64,000 nt of DNA from DATFDN01 sp963767645 (GCA_963767645.1 CAVYEW010000002.1:111089-175088); one strand, 5' to 3'; positions 1 to 10,000 are shown, counted from the stretch's first letter. A program made the numbers and translations. Notes: generated by a model from the letters alone, not told the origin.

Positions 1-72
1 CTCGGCCATGCGGTCGCGCACCCGGGCCAGGCGCTCGGCTATCTCGTCGGCGGAGGGGACGATTTCTGGCAT
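1..72 (-). CDS. YggS-family PLP-binding protein, N-terminal fragment
   Basis: Only the first 24 codons lie in the window; the gene runs off the left edge. The ATG is at 72 on the minus strand and the product begins MPEIVPSADEIAERLARVRD. That pattern matches the start of the YggS/PROSC family, pyridoxal-phosphate-binding proteins that maintain PLP homeostasis in the cytoplasm. It is divergent from the ThiE-like gene at 97. The family call rests on a short N-terminus only and is therefore tentative. Confidence 0.5.
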   Translation of the reverse strand, partial: MPEIVPSADEIAERLARVRDRMAE

Positions 73-96
73 CGCTCGGGTCTTTTCGGCAGGGCC

Positions 97-696
97 GTGA
101 TGGACCGGAGGCTTCTCGACTGGGCGCGCTCCGTCAAGGCCGCGCGCCGGAGCCGGATGCCGGCACTATGGCTGTTCACCGACACAAGCCGGCTGCCCGA
201 CCCGCGCGCGGCCGTGGCACGGCTTCCGAAGGGCGGTGCCGGGGTGGTCCTGCGCCACGATGCCGATCCCGACCGTCCGGCCCTCGGCCGTGCGCTCGCG
301 CGAATTTGCCGCGCCCGCCGGCTGGCGCTGGTGGTCGCGGGTGATCCCCGCCTTGCGGCGGCCCTCGGCGCCGGTCTGCACGTGAGAGACGGGAGGCGCC
401 CAAGCGTCATCCGGCCGGCCCGCCGGCGCGGGGTGACGCTGACCAGTTCGGCCCATGATCTCGCATCCTTGCGGCGGGCGGCCAGTGCGGGGGCGCAGCT
501 CGTGTTCCTCTCGCCCGCCTTCCCGACCGCAAGCCATCCGGGAAAGGCAGGTCTCGGCGTGGTGCGCTGGACGCTTTTGGCACGCCGCGCCGCCTGCCCG
601 GTTGCCGCCCTGGGAGGAATTGACGGGATCAGCGTGCGCCGGCTGCCGCGCGCAGCGTGCGCGGGCGCGGGTGCGATCGGTGCGCTGGCCGGCTGA
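97..696 (+). CDS. Thiamine-phosphate synthase / TenI-like protein
   Basis: A protein of 199 residues from a GTG at 97; an ATG follows immediately at 100 and is equally plausible. The fold pattern is that of the ThiE/TenI TIM barrel: an N-terminal strand ALWLFTD, a central VTLTSSAHD segment, AQLVFLSPAFPT (about residues 134-145) and a C-terminal phosphate-binding stretch AALGGIDG...GAGAIGALAG. ThiE condenses HMP pyrophosphate with thiazole phosphate. The expected GADGVHL-type motif is weak (GAGLHVRDG), so this may be a TenI-like paralogue rather than a true synthase. It stands alone next to a divergent yggS start. Confidence 0.65.
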   Translation: MMDRRLLDWARSVKAARRSRMPALWLFTDTSRLPDPRAAVARLPKGGAGVVLRHDADPDRPALGRALARICRARRLALVVAGDPRLAAALGAGLHVRDGRRPSVIRPARRRGVTLTSSAHDLASLRRAASAGAQLVFLSPAFPTASHPGKAGLGVVRWTLLARRAACPVAALGGIDGISVRRLPRAACAGAGAIGALAG

Positions 697-849
697 CCAT
701 CTGTGCCGTTTCGGTCACAGTGTTTCGTGATTGCCATGCAGTATGAATTGGGACCGTTGCGGGGCTGCCGGGCAGTCCGCAATATGCAGCCCGAAGGTCG
801 CGCGGCCGCGCCGTCGCGCCGCGACGTGGCAAAAACAGGAGGATTATGA

Positions 850-2301
850 ATGCGTAAGCTCTTGCTGGCGAGCGCGGCCGTGATCGGCGGTATCGCTTCC
901 GGCCAGGCCATCGCCCAGACCGCGCCGCCGCCGGCTCCCGGACCGCTGCCGCCGACCTGGACCGAGGGCCCGCAGCCTACCGCGCCGAGCGGCATCGCGA
1001 CAGCCAACACCAACCTGAACGCGCAAGGCTTCTACACCAAGGGCCCGCTGCCGGCGCCCACGCCCGGCAGCATCGTCGTCCGCTTCAACGGCCGCGTGGT
1101 CTTCTACGGTTTCGCCGAGAACGAGACCTCCGATCGGGTCGGCGGCCGCAAGGCGCAGCCCTACGGCACCCTCGGGTATCTTCGCATGTATCAGGGCGTG
1201 GACGGCATGACCTCGAGCGGTCTGCGCTACGGTGCCGCGGCCGAAATCCGGGTAACGGACTCGTTCTCCAACGCCTCAACCACCAGCGGCGGCTCGTCCG
1301 CTGCCACGATCGGGGTAAGCAACACTGCGGTTCCTGCGGGCGGAGCCTTCACCTATGTTCCGGGCAAGCAGCTCTACGTCCGCCGCGCCTTCGTCTATCT
1401 CGGCGGCGAGTGGGGTGCGATCCATTTCGGCCAGGACGACGGCCCGCTCAGCTTGCTGGATGCCGGCGTGACCACCTTCCAGACCTATAACGACGGCGGG
1501 TGGAACGACGACCTGAACAGCATCGGCAACGTCGATACGCCGGTCTGGCCGTTCCCTTCCGGCATCGGCAACGAATACACCACCTCCAAGGTCGTCTATC
1601 TGTCGCCGCAGATCGCCGGATTCGACTTCGCCGCGAGCTTCGAGCCCGACGACAATCCGCTCGGCGATACGATCGGTTCCGCTAGCGCCTTCAGCCCGCA
1701 GCTTTCGACGGGACTGCTGCCGGGCGAGATCGCGCGCCGCCGCAACACGTACGAAGTCGGCGCCCGCTACCAGGGCGCGTTCGGTCCGGCAGGCCTCTAT
1801 GTTTGGGGCGGCTACATGGGTTCCGGTGTCGTGACTCCGGGCGCCGGCGCAACCGCGCCTGTGTCCCATTACGATGGCCTGGGGGCGTATAACGGCGGCA
1901 TCGCCCTGAACTTCGGCGGCCTACGGGTCGGCGGCTCCGTGATCGGCGGTCGGATGAACGATCAGATCGCCCTGAAGGTGACCGGCGCTCACAACATGTT
2001 CGCCTATATCGGCGGCGTGCAGTACACGCTTGGTCCGCTGACGGTCGGCGCGTCGTACCTGAACGTCAAGAGCCCCGGCGCGCTGAACGCCGCGGGCGGG
2101 CCGCTGCCGTCCGACCGGCGCGAGGGCGGCCTCAACGTGGGCGGCACCTACGTGGTCGCGCCTGGCCTGCTCTTCTGGCTGTCGGCCACCTACGGCCAGC
2201 GCTATCAGGGCGGGTTCAACTTCAGCACCGGCGCTCTCGGGCCCGACGCCAACAACGTGAAGTTCGAGTCCATCGCGTTCGGCCCCATGGTCCGCTGGTA
2301 A
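850..2301 (+). CDS. Outer-membrane porin
   Basis: A 483-residue protein with a clear signal peptide (MRKLLLASAAVIGGIASGQAIA, cleavage about residue 22). A proline-rich linker follows, then alternating aromatic and glycine-rich strands such as VRFNGRVVFYGFAEN and YVRRAFVYLGGEWGAIHFGQDD. The chain ends in an aromatic residue (FGPMVRW), as expected of a beta-barrel recognised by the BAM complex. The YVRRAFVYLGGEWGAIHFGQ segment resembles the conserved loop region of alphaproteobacterial general porins. A Shine-Dalgarno AGGAGGA at 837-843 sits 6 nt before the ATG; an out-of-frame ATG at 846 is ignored. A strong terminator follows at 2328. Confidence 0.85.
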   Translation: MRKLLLASAAVIGGIASGQAIAQTAPPPAPGPLPPTWTEGPQPTAPSGIATANTNLNAQGFYTKGPLPAPTPGSIVVRFNGRVVFYGFAENETSDRVGGRKAQPYGTLGYLRMYQGVDGMTSSGLRYGAAAEIRVTDSFSNASTTSGGSSAATIGVSNTAVPAGGAFTYVPGKQLYVRRAFVYLGGEWGAIHFGQDDGPLSLLDAGVTTFQTYNDGGWNDDLNSIGNVDTPVWPFPSGIGNEYTTSKVVYLSPQIAGFDFAASFEPDDNPLGDTIGSASAFSPQLSTGLLPGEIARRRNTYEVGARYQGAFGPAGLYVWGGYMGSGVVTPGAGATAPVSHYDGLGAYNGGIALNFGGLRVGGSVIGGRMNDQIALKVTGAHNMFAYIGGVQYTLGPLTVGASYLNVKSPGALNAAGGPLPSDRREGGLNVGGTYVVAPGLLFWLSATYGQRYQGGFNFSTGALGPDANNVKFESIAFGPMVRW

Positions 2302-2327
2302 CGCCGAGTACCGGCCTCGTGCTGGAC

Positions 2328-2358
2328 AGCGGCGGGGCTTGCCCCGCCGCTTTTCTTT
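2328..2358 (+). terminator. Rho-independent terminator of the porin gene
   Basis: An 11-bp GC-rich perfect stem (AGCGGCGGGGC, 2328-2338, with its complement at 2341-2351) has a two-base loop and is followed by TTTTCTTTT. It lies 27 bp after the porin stop codon. Confidence 0.85.
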
Positions 2359-2412
2359 TGCGCGTCGTGCGGCTAGACCGTCGCATCCTCGCGAGAATCG
2401 AAGCGTCCTCCC

Positions 2413-2943
2413 ATGATTCGCCGGATCGCACCCTTCGCCGCGCTCGCCACGCTCGCCACGCTGGCTGCGTGCGGCGCGAACACCAAGCCGCCCGAGGCGC
2501 TGGCGGGATATTTCGGGCCCGAACCCGCGCCGCAGGCAGGTGGGGTGCTCGGCGACCAAGGCTTGGTCTTCGGCGTCGGCAAGGGCGTCAACCGCCAGCG
2601 CGATCAGGCGGGGGGCGCCCTCGGGGTGAACGCCTATCTCTGGCGCGGCGCGCTGGATACGCTGTCTTTCATGCCGCTCGCCTCCGCCGACCCGTTCGGC
2701 GGGACCATCATCACCGATTGGTACTCCCCGCCCGGCACGCCCGACGAACGGTTCAAGGCCACCGCCTACATCCTTGGCCGCGAGCTGCGCTCCGATGGGC
2801 TGCACGTGACGATCTTCCGCCAGGTGCTGCGCGACGGGCGGTGGGAGGATGCGCCGGTCAGCTCGGTCACGACCGGCGACATCGAGAACAAGATCCTGGA
2901 CCGCGCCCGCGCGATGCGCGCCAACGTGGTGGCCAGCCAGTAG
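2413..2943 (+). CDS. DUF3576 family lipoprotein
   Basis: A 176-residue protein with a lipoprotein signal: MIRRIAPFAALATLATLAAC, lipobox LAAC at residues 17-20. The mature part (GVNAYLWRGALDTLSFMPLASADPFGGTIITDWYSPP...ERFKATAYILGRELRSDGLHVTIFRQ) matches the DUF3576 family, which is widespread in alphaproteobacteria, anchored in the envelope and of unknown role. It is expressed separately from the porin, which has its own terminator upstream. No start ambiguity is seen. Confidence 0.8.
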   Translation: MIRRIAPFAALATLATLAACGANTKPPEALAGYFGPEPAPQAGGVLGDQGLVFGVGKGVNRQRDQAGGALGVNAYLWRGALDTLSFMPLASADPFGGTIITDWYSPPGTPDERFKATAYILGRELRSDGLHVTIFRQVLRDGRWEDAPVSSVTTGDIENKILDRARAMRANVVASQ

Positions 2944-2971
2944 AGCACTCCGGCGGTGCCCTAGTGCGTTT

Positions 2972-3107
2972 TCAGACTGACTATGTCGACGCGCCGTTTC
3001 ACCCCTCCCCTGTCCCCTCCCGCAAGGGGAGGGGGACGTGGTAGGCGACTCCCCCTCCCCTTGCGGGAGGGGGCCGGGGGAGGGATACGCCGGCGGTTCC
3101 AGTCTGA
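2972..3107. repeat. Inverted pair of R1 palindromic repeats (BIME-like)
   Basis: Two copies of a CCCCTCCC...GGGAGGGG repeat (about 3002-3037 and 3049-3085) face each other. They are bracketed by a further inverted repeat, TCAGACTG (2972-2979) and CAGTCTGA (3100-3107). The unit can fold into one long hairpin at the 3' side of the DUF3576 gene. Related single copies occur at 18676, 39237, 53419 and 62695. Confidence 0.8.
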
Positions 3108-3158
3108 GTGAAGCGGCTGTAATACCAGGCCGCGTTGAAAGTGACCTGTCGCCCACCC

Positions 3159-3243
3159 CGTCATGCCCGCGCAGGCCGGGCATCCACGCTTGCAAGTGCC
3201 GCCGCAAAGGCGTGGATACTCGCGACAAGCGCGAGCATGACGG
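3159..3243. repeat. Inverted pair of R2 palindromic repeats
   Basis: CGTCATGCCCGCGCAGGCCG with GGGCATCCACG (3159-3188) faces CGTGGATACTCGCGACAAGC with GCGAGCATGACG (3211-3242). The same unit occurs at 27778, 31824, 34698 (paired) and 53685. It lies between the DUF3576 gene and the convergent MFS gene. Confidence 0.8.
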
Positions 3244-3263
3244 CGGGAAGGAACAGGTCAGCT

Positions 3264-4448
3264 TCAAGGCGGGCCGGTATAAGAGGCGTTAGCCCCCGCC
3301 GTAAGCCGGTTCAGCGGCAGCAGGCAGAGCAGCGCCGCCGTTGCCACCAGCCCCATTGCAGCGAACAGCCATTGCGCGGGCCAGGCTAGCACCAGTGGAG
3401 TCGCCAAGGTCGGCGCCACGGCCTGCGCCAGCATCACCGGAAGCGCCAGCCGTCCGATCTGGGTCGCGTAGCCGCGCGCCCCGAACAGGTGCAGCGGCAG
3501 CGTGCCGCGGCTGATCGTCAGGATGCCGTTGCTCATCCCATAGGCAATCGCGAACGCGCCGACCGGCGCGCCGGCCAGCATGACGCCGACGCCGATGGGC
3601 AGCAGCGCCGCGCCCAGCCATGACGTGACCAGCGGATCGAGGCGGCGGCCGAACGCCATCTCCAACAGCCGCCCGGCGACCTGCGTCGGTCCGATCAGCG
3701 CCGCCACGCCAACCGCCGAGCCGGCCGCCAACCCGAGGCCTCGGAACAGGACCAGCGCATGCACCGACACCACGGAGCTGATCGCCGCACGCAACGAGAA
3801 GAAGACCGCAAGCAGCAGGAACGCGGCGCCTCCGCGCCCCGTCGGCCCGCCGCCTCGGGCCGGCGTCTCGGCCAGACCCGCATGCGCCGGCGCCGGCGGC
3901 ACGAACGCCAGAATGAGCGGCAGATTCACGCCGGCCAGGATCAGCGCATAGACGATCACCGTCGCGCGCCAGCCCAGCAGCCGCACCAGGCCCACGCCCA
4001 TCGGCCAGCCGAGCGAGGACGCAAAGCCGCCGAACAGCGTGACCCCGACGATCGCCGGCCGCGCCGCTGTGCCGAGCAGCCGCCCGACCGTGGCGAAGCT
4101 CGCGTCATACAGCCCGGCGGCCATGCCGAAGCCGCAGATCGTCCACCCGACATACCAGCCGGCGAGCGTCGGCCACGCTGCGAGGACCGCCATGCCCGCC
4201 GCCATGACCGCATTGCCGAGCGCCAGCACGCCCCGTCCGCCGACCCGATCGATACGCCGCCCGACGCGCGGCGAGGCGAAGCCGGTGATGAGCAGCGCCC
4301 AGGAGAAGCCGCCCAGCAGCGCCGTCGGGCTCGCCTGCATCGACCGAGCCGCCGCGGCGGTCACGACGGCGGGGGTGTAGTAGGTCGTCGCCCAGGCCAG
4401 AAGCTGCGTCACGCCCAGCAGCAGCACCAGCCGCCGGCCGAGCGGCAT
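3264..4448 (-). CDS. MFS transporter
   Basis: A 394-residue, strongly hydrophobic protein with about 12 predicted membrane segments. The N-terminal half carries the MFS loop 2-3 signature in degenerate form (SPRVGRRIDRVGGRG, about residues 59-73). A charged, glycine-rich central loop (PARGGGPTGRGG) separates the two six-helix halves. Proton-driven transport of a small solute is the usual role; the substrate cannot be read from sequence. Its start lies 4 bp after the stop of the LutA-like gene, so the two are probably co-transcribed, which might point to an organic-acid substrate. Confidence 0.8.
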   Translation of the reverse strand: MPLGRRLVLLLGVTQLLAWATTYYTPAVVTAAAARSMQASPTALLGGFSWALLITGFASPRVGRRIDRVGGRGVLALGNAVMAAGMAVLAAWPTLAGWYVGWTICGFGMAAGLYDASFATVGRLLGTAARPAIVGVTLFGGFASSLGWPMGVGLVRLLGWRATVIVYALILAGVNLPLILAFVPPAPAHAGLAETPARGGGPTGRGGAAFLLLAVFFSLRAAISSVVSVHALVLFRGLGLAAGSAVGVAALIGPTQVAGRLLEMAFGRRLDPLVTSWLGAALLPIGVGVMLAGAPVGAFAIAYGMSNGILTISRGTLPLHLFGARGYATQIGRLALPVMLAQAVAPTLATPLVLAWPAQWLFAAMGLVATAALLCLLPLNRLTAGANASYTGPP

Positions 4449-4452
4449 TGCC

Positions 4453-5223
4453 CTAGCGCCGACGCGGGGCGCCGATCGGCGGCGTCTCCGCGCTCATTCC
4501 GGCCAGCACCTCGGCGACATGCCGTGCGGCGACGGGCCGGCCCTCGCGCGAGAGACGCCCGGCGATGTTCAGAAGGCAGCCCAGATCGCCCCCCAGCACC
4601 GTGGGCGCGCCGGTCGCGGCGATGTCACGCGCCTTGTCGGAGACCATGCGCAAGGAGATGTCGGGGTATTTCACGCAGAACGTGCCGCCGAAGCCACAGC
4701 AGATCTCGGGTTCGGCCATCTCCACGACGGCAGCGCCGACCGAGCGCAGCAGGCGGCGCGGCTGGTCCTTGACGCCGAGCTCGCGCAGGCCCGAGCAGGC
4801 GTCGTGATAGGTCACGGTTCCGGCCTCCGTCAGTCGCGGCAGCGCGTCCACCTGAAGCACATCGACCAGGAAGCCGGTCAGCTCATGCACCTTGGCGGCC
4901 AGCGCATCCGCCCGGGGGCGCAGGTTCGGGTCGTCCGCGAACAGGGACGGCAAGTGCAGCCGCAGCATGCCCGCGCAGGAGCCCGACGGCGCCACGACAT
5001 AGTCGTAGCCGATGAACGCATCGATGATGCCGCGCGCCAGCTCCCGCGCGGTCGCGCGGTCCCCGGCGTTGTAGGCGGGCTGCCCGCAACAGGTCTGCGC
5101 CCGCGGCACCTCCACCAGACACCCGGCATTCTCCAGAAGGCGGATCGCCGCGAACCCGACGCTGGGACGCCACAAATCAACGAGGCACGTGACGAACAGC
5201 GCGACGCGGGGCTTGGCTTGCAT
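4453..5223 (-). CDS. LutA/GlpC-like (Fe-S)-binding CCG-domain protein
   Basis: A 256-residue protein with two cysteine-rich CCG domains. The first is TCCGQPAYNAGD...PSGSCAGM (about residues 44-86), the second is YHDACSGLRELG...EICCGFGGTFC (about residues 139-183). This layout is that of LutA/YkgE, the CCG subunit of L-lactate utilisation complexes and glycolate oxidase-type systems. No LutB or LutC lies next to it, so the partner is unknown; a GlcD-like oxidase lies far away at 49242. It precedes the MFS gene by 4 bp. Confidence 0.8.
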   Translation of the reverse strand: MQAKPRVALFVTCLVDLWRPSVGFAAIRLLENAGCLVEVPRAQTCCGQPAYNAGDRATARELARGIIDAFIGYDYVVAPSGSCAGMLRLHLPSLFADDPNLRPRADALAAKVHELTGFLVDVLQVDALPRLTEAGTVTYHDACSGLRELGVKDQPRRLLRSVGAAVVEMAEPEICCGFGGTFCVKYPDISLRMVSDKARDIAATGAPTVLGGDLGCLLNIAGRLSREGRPVAARHVAEVLAGMSAETPPIGAPRRR

Positions 5224-5268
5224 GTCGCCCCTGATACAAGGCGCGACGGAAGCCGGCCAGGGGACCGT

Positions 5269-5862
5269 TCAGCCGGCGGGAGCTCTCGCTCGCTCGGCCC
5301 CGGGATCGAGGCGCGGATTGACGGGCAGCTCGATCGCCCCCCGGCAGACACGCAGCTCCCGCGCCGCTCGCAGAGCGACGCGATGGATGCGCGGCTCGGC
5401 GTCGAGATGCCAGCCATGGAACAGCACGATCACGGCGACGGCCACGGCCGCGAGCCAGCCCAGCCGGAGGCCGCGCGGCGGCGCTCCGGCCAGCCGCCCG
5501 AGTGCCAGCGCGCCCACCACGCCGACGGTGCCGCCGAGCGCCACCTCAGGCGCGGTATGCACCCCGAGCACCAGCCGCGAGATGCCGATCAGCACGCAAC
5601 CCAAGCCCGCGGCGAGCAGCACGACGCGGCCGCGCCTTCCCTGCCCGAGCACGACGGCGAGGCCGCCCAGCACCACCGCCGCGGCGGCGGTGTGCCCGCT
5701 CGGACTGCGCAGCTCCGGCGGGCCGCAGGCGAAGGCGACCAGCTTCAACAGCAGCATCAGCCCAAGCGTGGCGCCGACCGCCAGCACCCAGGCAAGCGCG
5801 CCCCGCGCCCAGCCGAGCGCTGCCAACGTGCAGCCGATCGCGAAGACCAGCGGCAGGATCAC
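5269..5862 (-). CDS. PAP2-family phosphatase (membrane)
   Basis: A 197-residue protein from a GTG at 5862. It has several membrane segments and two PAP2 motifs: RSPSGHTA (about residues 53-60) and SRLVLGVHTAPEVALGG (about residues 95-111). These enzymes dephosphorylate lipid phosphates or pyrophosphates at the membrane. The sequence upstream stays open in frame, and about 20 codons before the GTG read LLSHFITNFADQ, which looks like a genuine PAP2 N-terminus, but no in-frame ATG was found there. The real start may be a rarer codon upstream. It lies 45 bp before the LutA-like gene. Confidence 0.75.
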   Translation of the reverse strand: MILPLVFAIGCTLAALGWARGALAWVLAVGATLGLMLLLKLVAFACGPPELRSPSGHTAAAAVVLGGLAVVLGQGRRGRVVLLAAGLGCVLIGISRLVLGVHTAPEVALGGTVGVVGALALGRLAGAPPRGLRLGWLAAVAVAVIVLFHGWHLDAEPRIHRVALRAARELRVCRGAIELPVNPRLDPGAERARAPAG

Positions 5863-5966
5863 CGCCTGGTCGGCGAAGTTTGTGATGAAATGGCTCAGGA
5901 GGTTTTCCGTCGATCCGATTGTGAGACGCGCATCATATTCTACGCCGAACCGCCCTGGGATGCAGG

Positions 5967-6515
5967 CTATTTCGCCGCCGTCGCGACGGCGTGTTCAAGC
6001 GCCGCCTGCGCGGCCTCCGGGCCCGACTGACCGAGCACCTCGAACTCGCGCCCGTTCAGCTGGCTATACTGCCTGAAGAATGCCGCGATCTCATCGCACT
6101 GGCCGGGGCGGAGGTCGGTCAGCGCACGGATATGGCGGTGCGTGCGCGCATGTGTGGCGACGCCGAGCAGGCGGTCGTTGCGGGTCCATTGCGCCTCGCC
6201 CGTCTCGCGCTGACGCGCCTCGATGATCCCGATCAGCCTGGTCCCCAGCACGCAGCCGGCCGGTGCCGGATGATCGAGCAGTACCAGCACATCGAGGGGA
6301 TCGCCGTCCTCGGCGCGCGTCGAGGGAACGAAGCCGAAATCGTACGGGAACACCATGCCTTCCGGCAGCACGAACTTGAGTCGGAAGGCGCCGATCTCGG
6401 GATCGTAGCCCAGCTTGTTGCGGCTGCCCCTGGAGGTCTCGATCACTACCGTCACCTCGCCGCTGGCAGGGTCGAAAGCAGGCAAGCGCGACAGCGGTGC
6501 GGGATGCGGGGCCAT
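5967..6515 (-). CDS. ppa: Inorganic pyrophosphatase
   Basis: A 182-residue family I soluble pyrophosphatase, the normal length. The signature EDGDPLDVLVL (residues 69-79) supplies the three metal-binding aspartates D70, D72 and D75. RGSRNKLGYD (29-38) and FPYDFGFVPST (56-66) are further active-site segments. It hydrolyses PPi to two phosphates in the cytoplasm, pulling biosynthetic reactions forward. The start ATG at 6515 gives the expected N-terminus. It may be the first gene of a loose minus-strand group with PAP2, LutA-like and MFS. Confidence 0.93.
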   Translation of the reverse strand: MAPHPAPLSRLPAFDPASGEVTVVIETSRGSRNKLGYDPEIGAFRLKFVLPEGMVFPYDFGFVPSTRAEDGDPLDVLVLLDHPAPAGCVLGTRLIGIIEARQRETGEAQWTRNDRLLGVATHARTHRHIRALTDLRPGQCDEIAAFFRQYSQLNGREFEVLGQSGPEAAQAALEHAVATAAK

Positions 6516-6570
6516 GGAACCTGAATGCGGCGGCGGCTATGGAGTTGCTTCGCGCTATACCTCTCCAGCG

Positions 6571-6640
6571 ACCGTCACCTCCGCGAAAGCGGGGGGCTAG
6601 GCGGCTGTGAAGTGGATTCCGCTGTCGCGGGAATGACTGG
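6571..6640. repeat. Short palindromic intergenic repeats
   Basis: Two hairpin-like units lie between trxA and ppa: CCGCGAAAGCGGGGGG (6580-6596) and ATTCCGCTGTCGCGGGAAT (6616-6634). They resemble the common dispersed CATTCCCGCGAAAGCGGGAA type. The stretch from 6516 to 6687 holds nothing else recognised. Confidence 0.5.
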
Positions 6641-6687
6641 GGTGCTGTGTGACGCTGATTTGCCCGCTACGGGCACTCCGGCGCCGC

Positions 6688-7014
6688 TCAGATATTCCCC
6701 GAGATCCAGTCCTTCAGCCGGCTCTTCGGCAAGGCGCCGACCTGGGTGGCGGCGGGTTTGCCGTCCTTGAACAGGATCAGCGTCGGAATCCCCCGCACGG
6801 AGTAGGTGTTCGGCGTCGTCGGGTTCTCATCGACATTGACCTTGGCCACGGTCAGCCGCCCGGCGAACTCGCCCGCCAGCTCGTCGAGCGCGGGGGCGAT
6901 CATCTTGCAGGGGCCGCACCATTCCGCCCAGAAATCCACCAGGACAGGCTCGGAGGCCTTCAGCACGTCGGTCTCGAAACTCGCGTCGGTGACGGGCTTG
7001 GTGTTCGCGCTCAT
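6688..7014 (-). CDS. trxA: Thioredoxin
   Basis: A 108-residue classical thioredoxin with the redox motif WCGPC at residues 32-36, the cis-proline segment GIPTL at 75-79 and the usual C-terminus. It reduces cytoplasmic disulfides. The ATG at 7014 gives MSANTKPVTD, a normal N-terminus; the frame is open far upstream but that part is the antisense shadow of addA. The start lies 8 bp after the addA stop, so it is the last gene of the tsaE-addB-addA operon. Confidence 0.95.
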   Translation of the reverse strand: MSANTKPVTDASFETDVLKASEPVLVDFWAEWCGPCKMIAPALDELAGEFAGRLTVAKVNVDENPTTPNTYSVRGIPTLILFKDGKPAATQVGALPKSRLKDWISGNI

Positions 7015-7022
7015 GGAAAGCC

Positions 7023-10000
7023 TCACGAATCTCTTGCGTGCCAAGTGGTCGCGCCCGCTGGCGGGATCAACCCGTGTGCATCCAGCAGCCCGTCGGAAAG
7101 CCAAACCGGGCTCGCCGTCTCGGTCCAGACCAGCAGGCAGCGTATCGGCCGGTCGGGGAAGATCGCGCGCAGCACGGCACGGTAGGCGGCCATCTGCCGC
7201 AGATACATGACCGGGGTCGCGGCAGGCTCGGCGGGCGGATTGCGGTTGCTCTTGTAGTCGGCGACCAGCACCGCGTCCGCGAGCACCGCTAGCCGATCGA
7301 CCACCCCGCCCACCACTTGGCCCTCGATCGCACCAGAGAGCGGCACCTCGGCACGGCTGGCGGGGCCGAACAGCGGCGCCAGGCCGGGTGCGTCGAGCAA
7401 CGCCACGACCTGGGCGGCGAGGCGCTCCGCCTCGCCGGCCGTGAAGCCGTGGCCAGGGCGTCTCAGCCAGGCGCGCGCGGCTGCCGGACGCGCGGCTTCG
7501 GGCAGGTCCGGCAGGTGTTGCAGCAGCACATGGACCAGCCGGCCGCGCCGCAGCGCGCCCGGCGCACGGCGCGCAAGGAGGGGCGAGCGGGCCGGCGGCA
7601 CCGGGCCGAGCGCCACGCCATCCGGCCGGCTGGGCGCGAGGGGATGCGGGCGAAGCGGCTCCACGGGCGGCGCGACCGGCCGCCACGAGGGGGCGGTGCC
7701 GGCCCAGCCTGGCAACGGAGCGGCGATCCCGGCCTCGGCAACCTGCTCGACCCGATCGGGCGCGGCCATCTGCGCGCGATGGTACCGCAACGCCTGTCCC
7801 TGCCAGAACGGGAACGCCACAGATTCCGCATCCAGTGCTGCGAAGCCTTCCTGCACCAGCGCGTACCAGCTATCGGGCGGGACGCTCTTGCGCGGCTCCC
7901 AGCCGCAGACCACGAGCCGATCCTCGGCGCGGGTCAGGGCGACATACAGAAGCCGGTTGTGCTCCGCCGTGCAGTGCGAGCGCGCGGCCGCGCGCAGCGT
8001 CTCGGCCGCGCCGCAGCGCAGCTCCTGGCGCGGCGCCCAGAGCGGCACCTCGAGTCCCGTCTCCGGGTCCGGCGCCCACAGGATGCCGCTGTCCTGCTGC
8101 GGCAAGGCGGTGGTGTCCGGCAGGATCACGAGGGGCGCCTGCAATCCCTTGGCGCCATGCACCGTCATCACCCGGACGGTGCCGCCGAACGCCTCCTGCT
8201 CGCGCTTCACCTCGGCGCCCGAGCGGCGCAGCCAGTGCAGGAAGCCCTGCATCGAGGGCGGGTGCAGCCGCGCATAGGCGAGCGCGGCGTTCAGCAACTC
8301 GTCGACCGGCTCGCCCGCCTCGGCGCCCAGGCGCGCGAACAGCCGCGCCCGTCCGCCCAGTGGCCCCAACGCCTCCGACAACAGCGCGTGCGGGCTCGCG
8401 TAGTCCACTCGCGCGAGCAGCGCGGCGAACATCCCCCAGGCCAGTGCCCAGTCCGGGCGCTCCTGGGCGCGCGCGCGCAAGGTCTCCCAGAGCGGTCCGC
8501 GGCGGTCAAGCGCCAGCGCCATCAGGCTGTCGTCGGACAGGTCGCCCAGCGGGCTGGTCAGGAAACAGGCGAATTGCAGATCGTCCTGCGGCAGCAGCAA
8601 TGCATCCGCCAGGGCGAGCAGGTCCTGCACCGCGGGCTGGTCGGCGAGCGCCATCCGGTCCAGCCCGGCTACCGGCACGCCCCGCGCCTTCAGCGCGCGC
8701 ACCAAGCTGCGGACGAATTCGTTCCTCCTGCGGACAAGAACCATCACATCGCCGGGCCGCAGGGCACGGCCGCGGCTCTCGCTCCGGACGCTGCCATCGG
8801 TCTGAGCGGCGACCCATTCCGCGAGCGCCTCGGCCAGCACCTGCGGCGCCGATTTGAGGCCCTGGTTGCGCTCCGGTACGCTCCAGGCGGGCAGCTCAGG
8901 GGCCGGCGGCCGGGGCGCCAAGGGCCAGAGCTCGACCGAGCCCGCCTGGCCCGCGCGGTCGCTCTCGTGACGCAGGCTGCCGGGCTCGCACACCCCGACA
9001 GCGGCGGCCGGGTTGGCGAACACGGCATCGACCAGCTCCAGAACCGGCGTCACCGAGCGGAACGAGACGTTCAGCGACGGCTCCGCCCATCGCCCGCCGG
9101 CATCCTTCACCCGCGCCCCGAGCGCGGCGCGGGCGCGGTCGAACTCCTCGGCATTGGCGCCCTGGAAGGAGAAGATCGACTGCTTGCGGTCGCCGACGGC
9201 GAACACCGTCCGCGGCGCCTGCACCGCACCTTCGCCGGCAAAAAACTCGGCAGTCAGCGCATGCGCGATGCGCCACTGCGCGGGCGAGGTGTCCTGCACC
9301 TCGTCGAGCAGCAGATGATCGAGACCGCCATCCAGCTTGTACAACACCCAAGCCGCGCCGGGATCGACCAGCAGAGCGGAGCTGCGGCCGATCAGGTCCT
9401 CGTAGTCGAGCAATCCGGCGGCGTCCTTGCGGCGGGCATAGCCTTCCAGCACCGGCGCGGCGAGAGTGAGCAGCGCATGCGACACGGCCGCCATCTCGCA
9501 GCCGCGCCGCGCGTCCTCGACCGCCGCCACCCGCCTCGCCTCGGCCAGCATGGCCTCCCGCAGTTCGGGGCTGACCGCGGCCAGCTTGTCATTGACGAAG
9601 GTCTTCGCCGCGCACGGCTCACCCTTGGCGGTGAGGAACTCCTTGCGCCACGCCGGCCACGAGGCGCACCGTGCCTCCGCGTCGCGGCCAAGCCAGTCCA
9701 AGATCCGCTCCGCCTTCGCGCGGCAGCCGTCCGAGGCCTTCGCGGCGATCGCGGTGGCAGCCTTGCGCAGTATATCGGCCTCCTCCCACGTGACGGCCGC
9801 CGCCAGCAGCTCCTCGAGGCGGGCATGGACCACGCCCAGCGCGCGGCGTTGCGCCGCTGGCAGCCCGTCCCCGAGCGTTCGCAGCTTGGCCAGGCGCTCG
9901 TGATCCTGCAGCAGCGTCGCGGTCAGGAGATGGAACTGCCCAGCACTGGCGAGGCCGGCCATGCGGCTCAATGCGGCCCGCATCTCGTCTTCATGCGCGC

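Noticed and set aside
39..1013. A 324-codon minus-strand frame over the ThiE-like gene and porin start
   Set aside because: Crosses the porin ribosome-binding site and has no recognisable domain.
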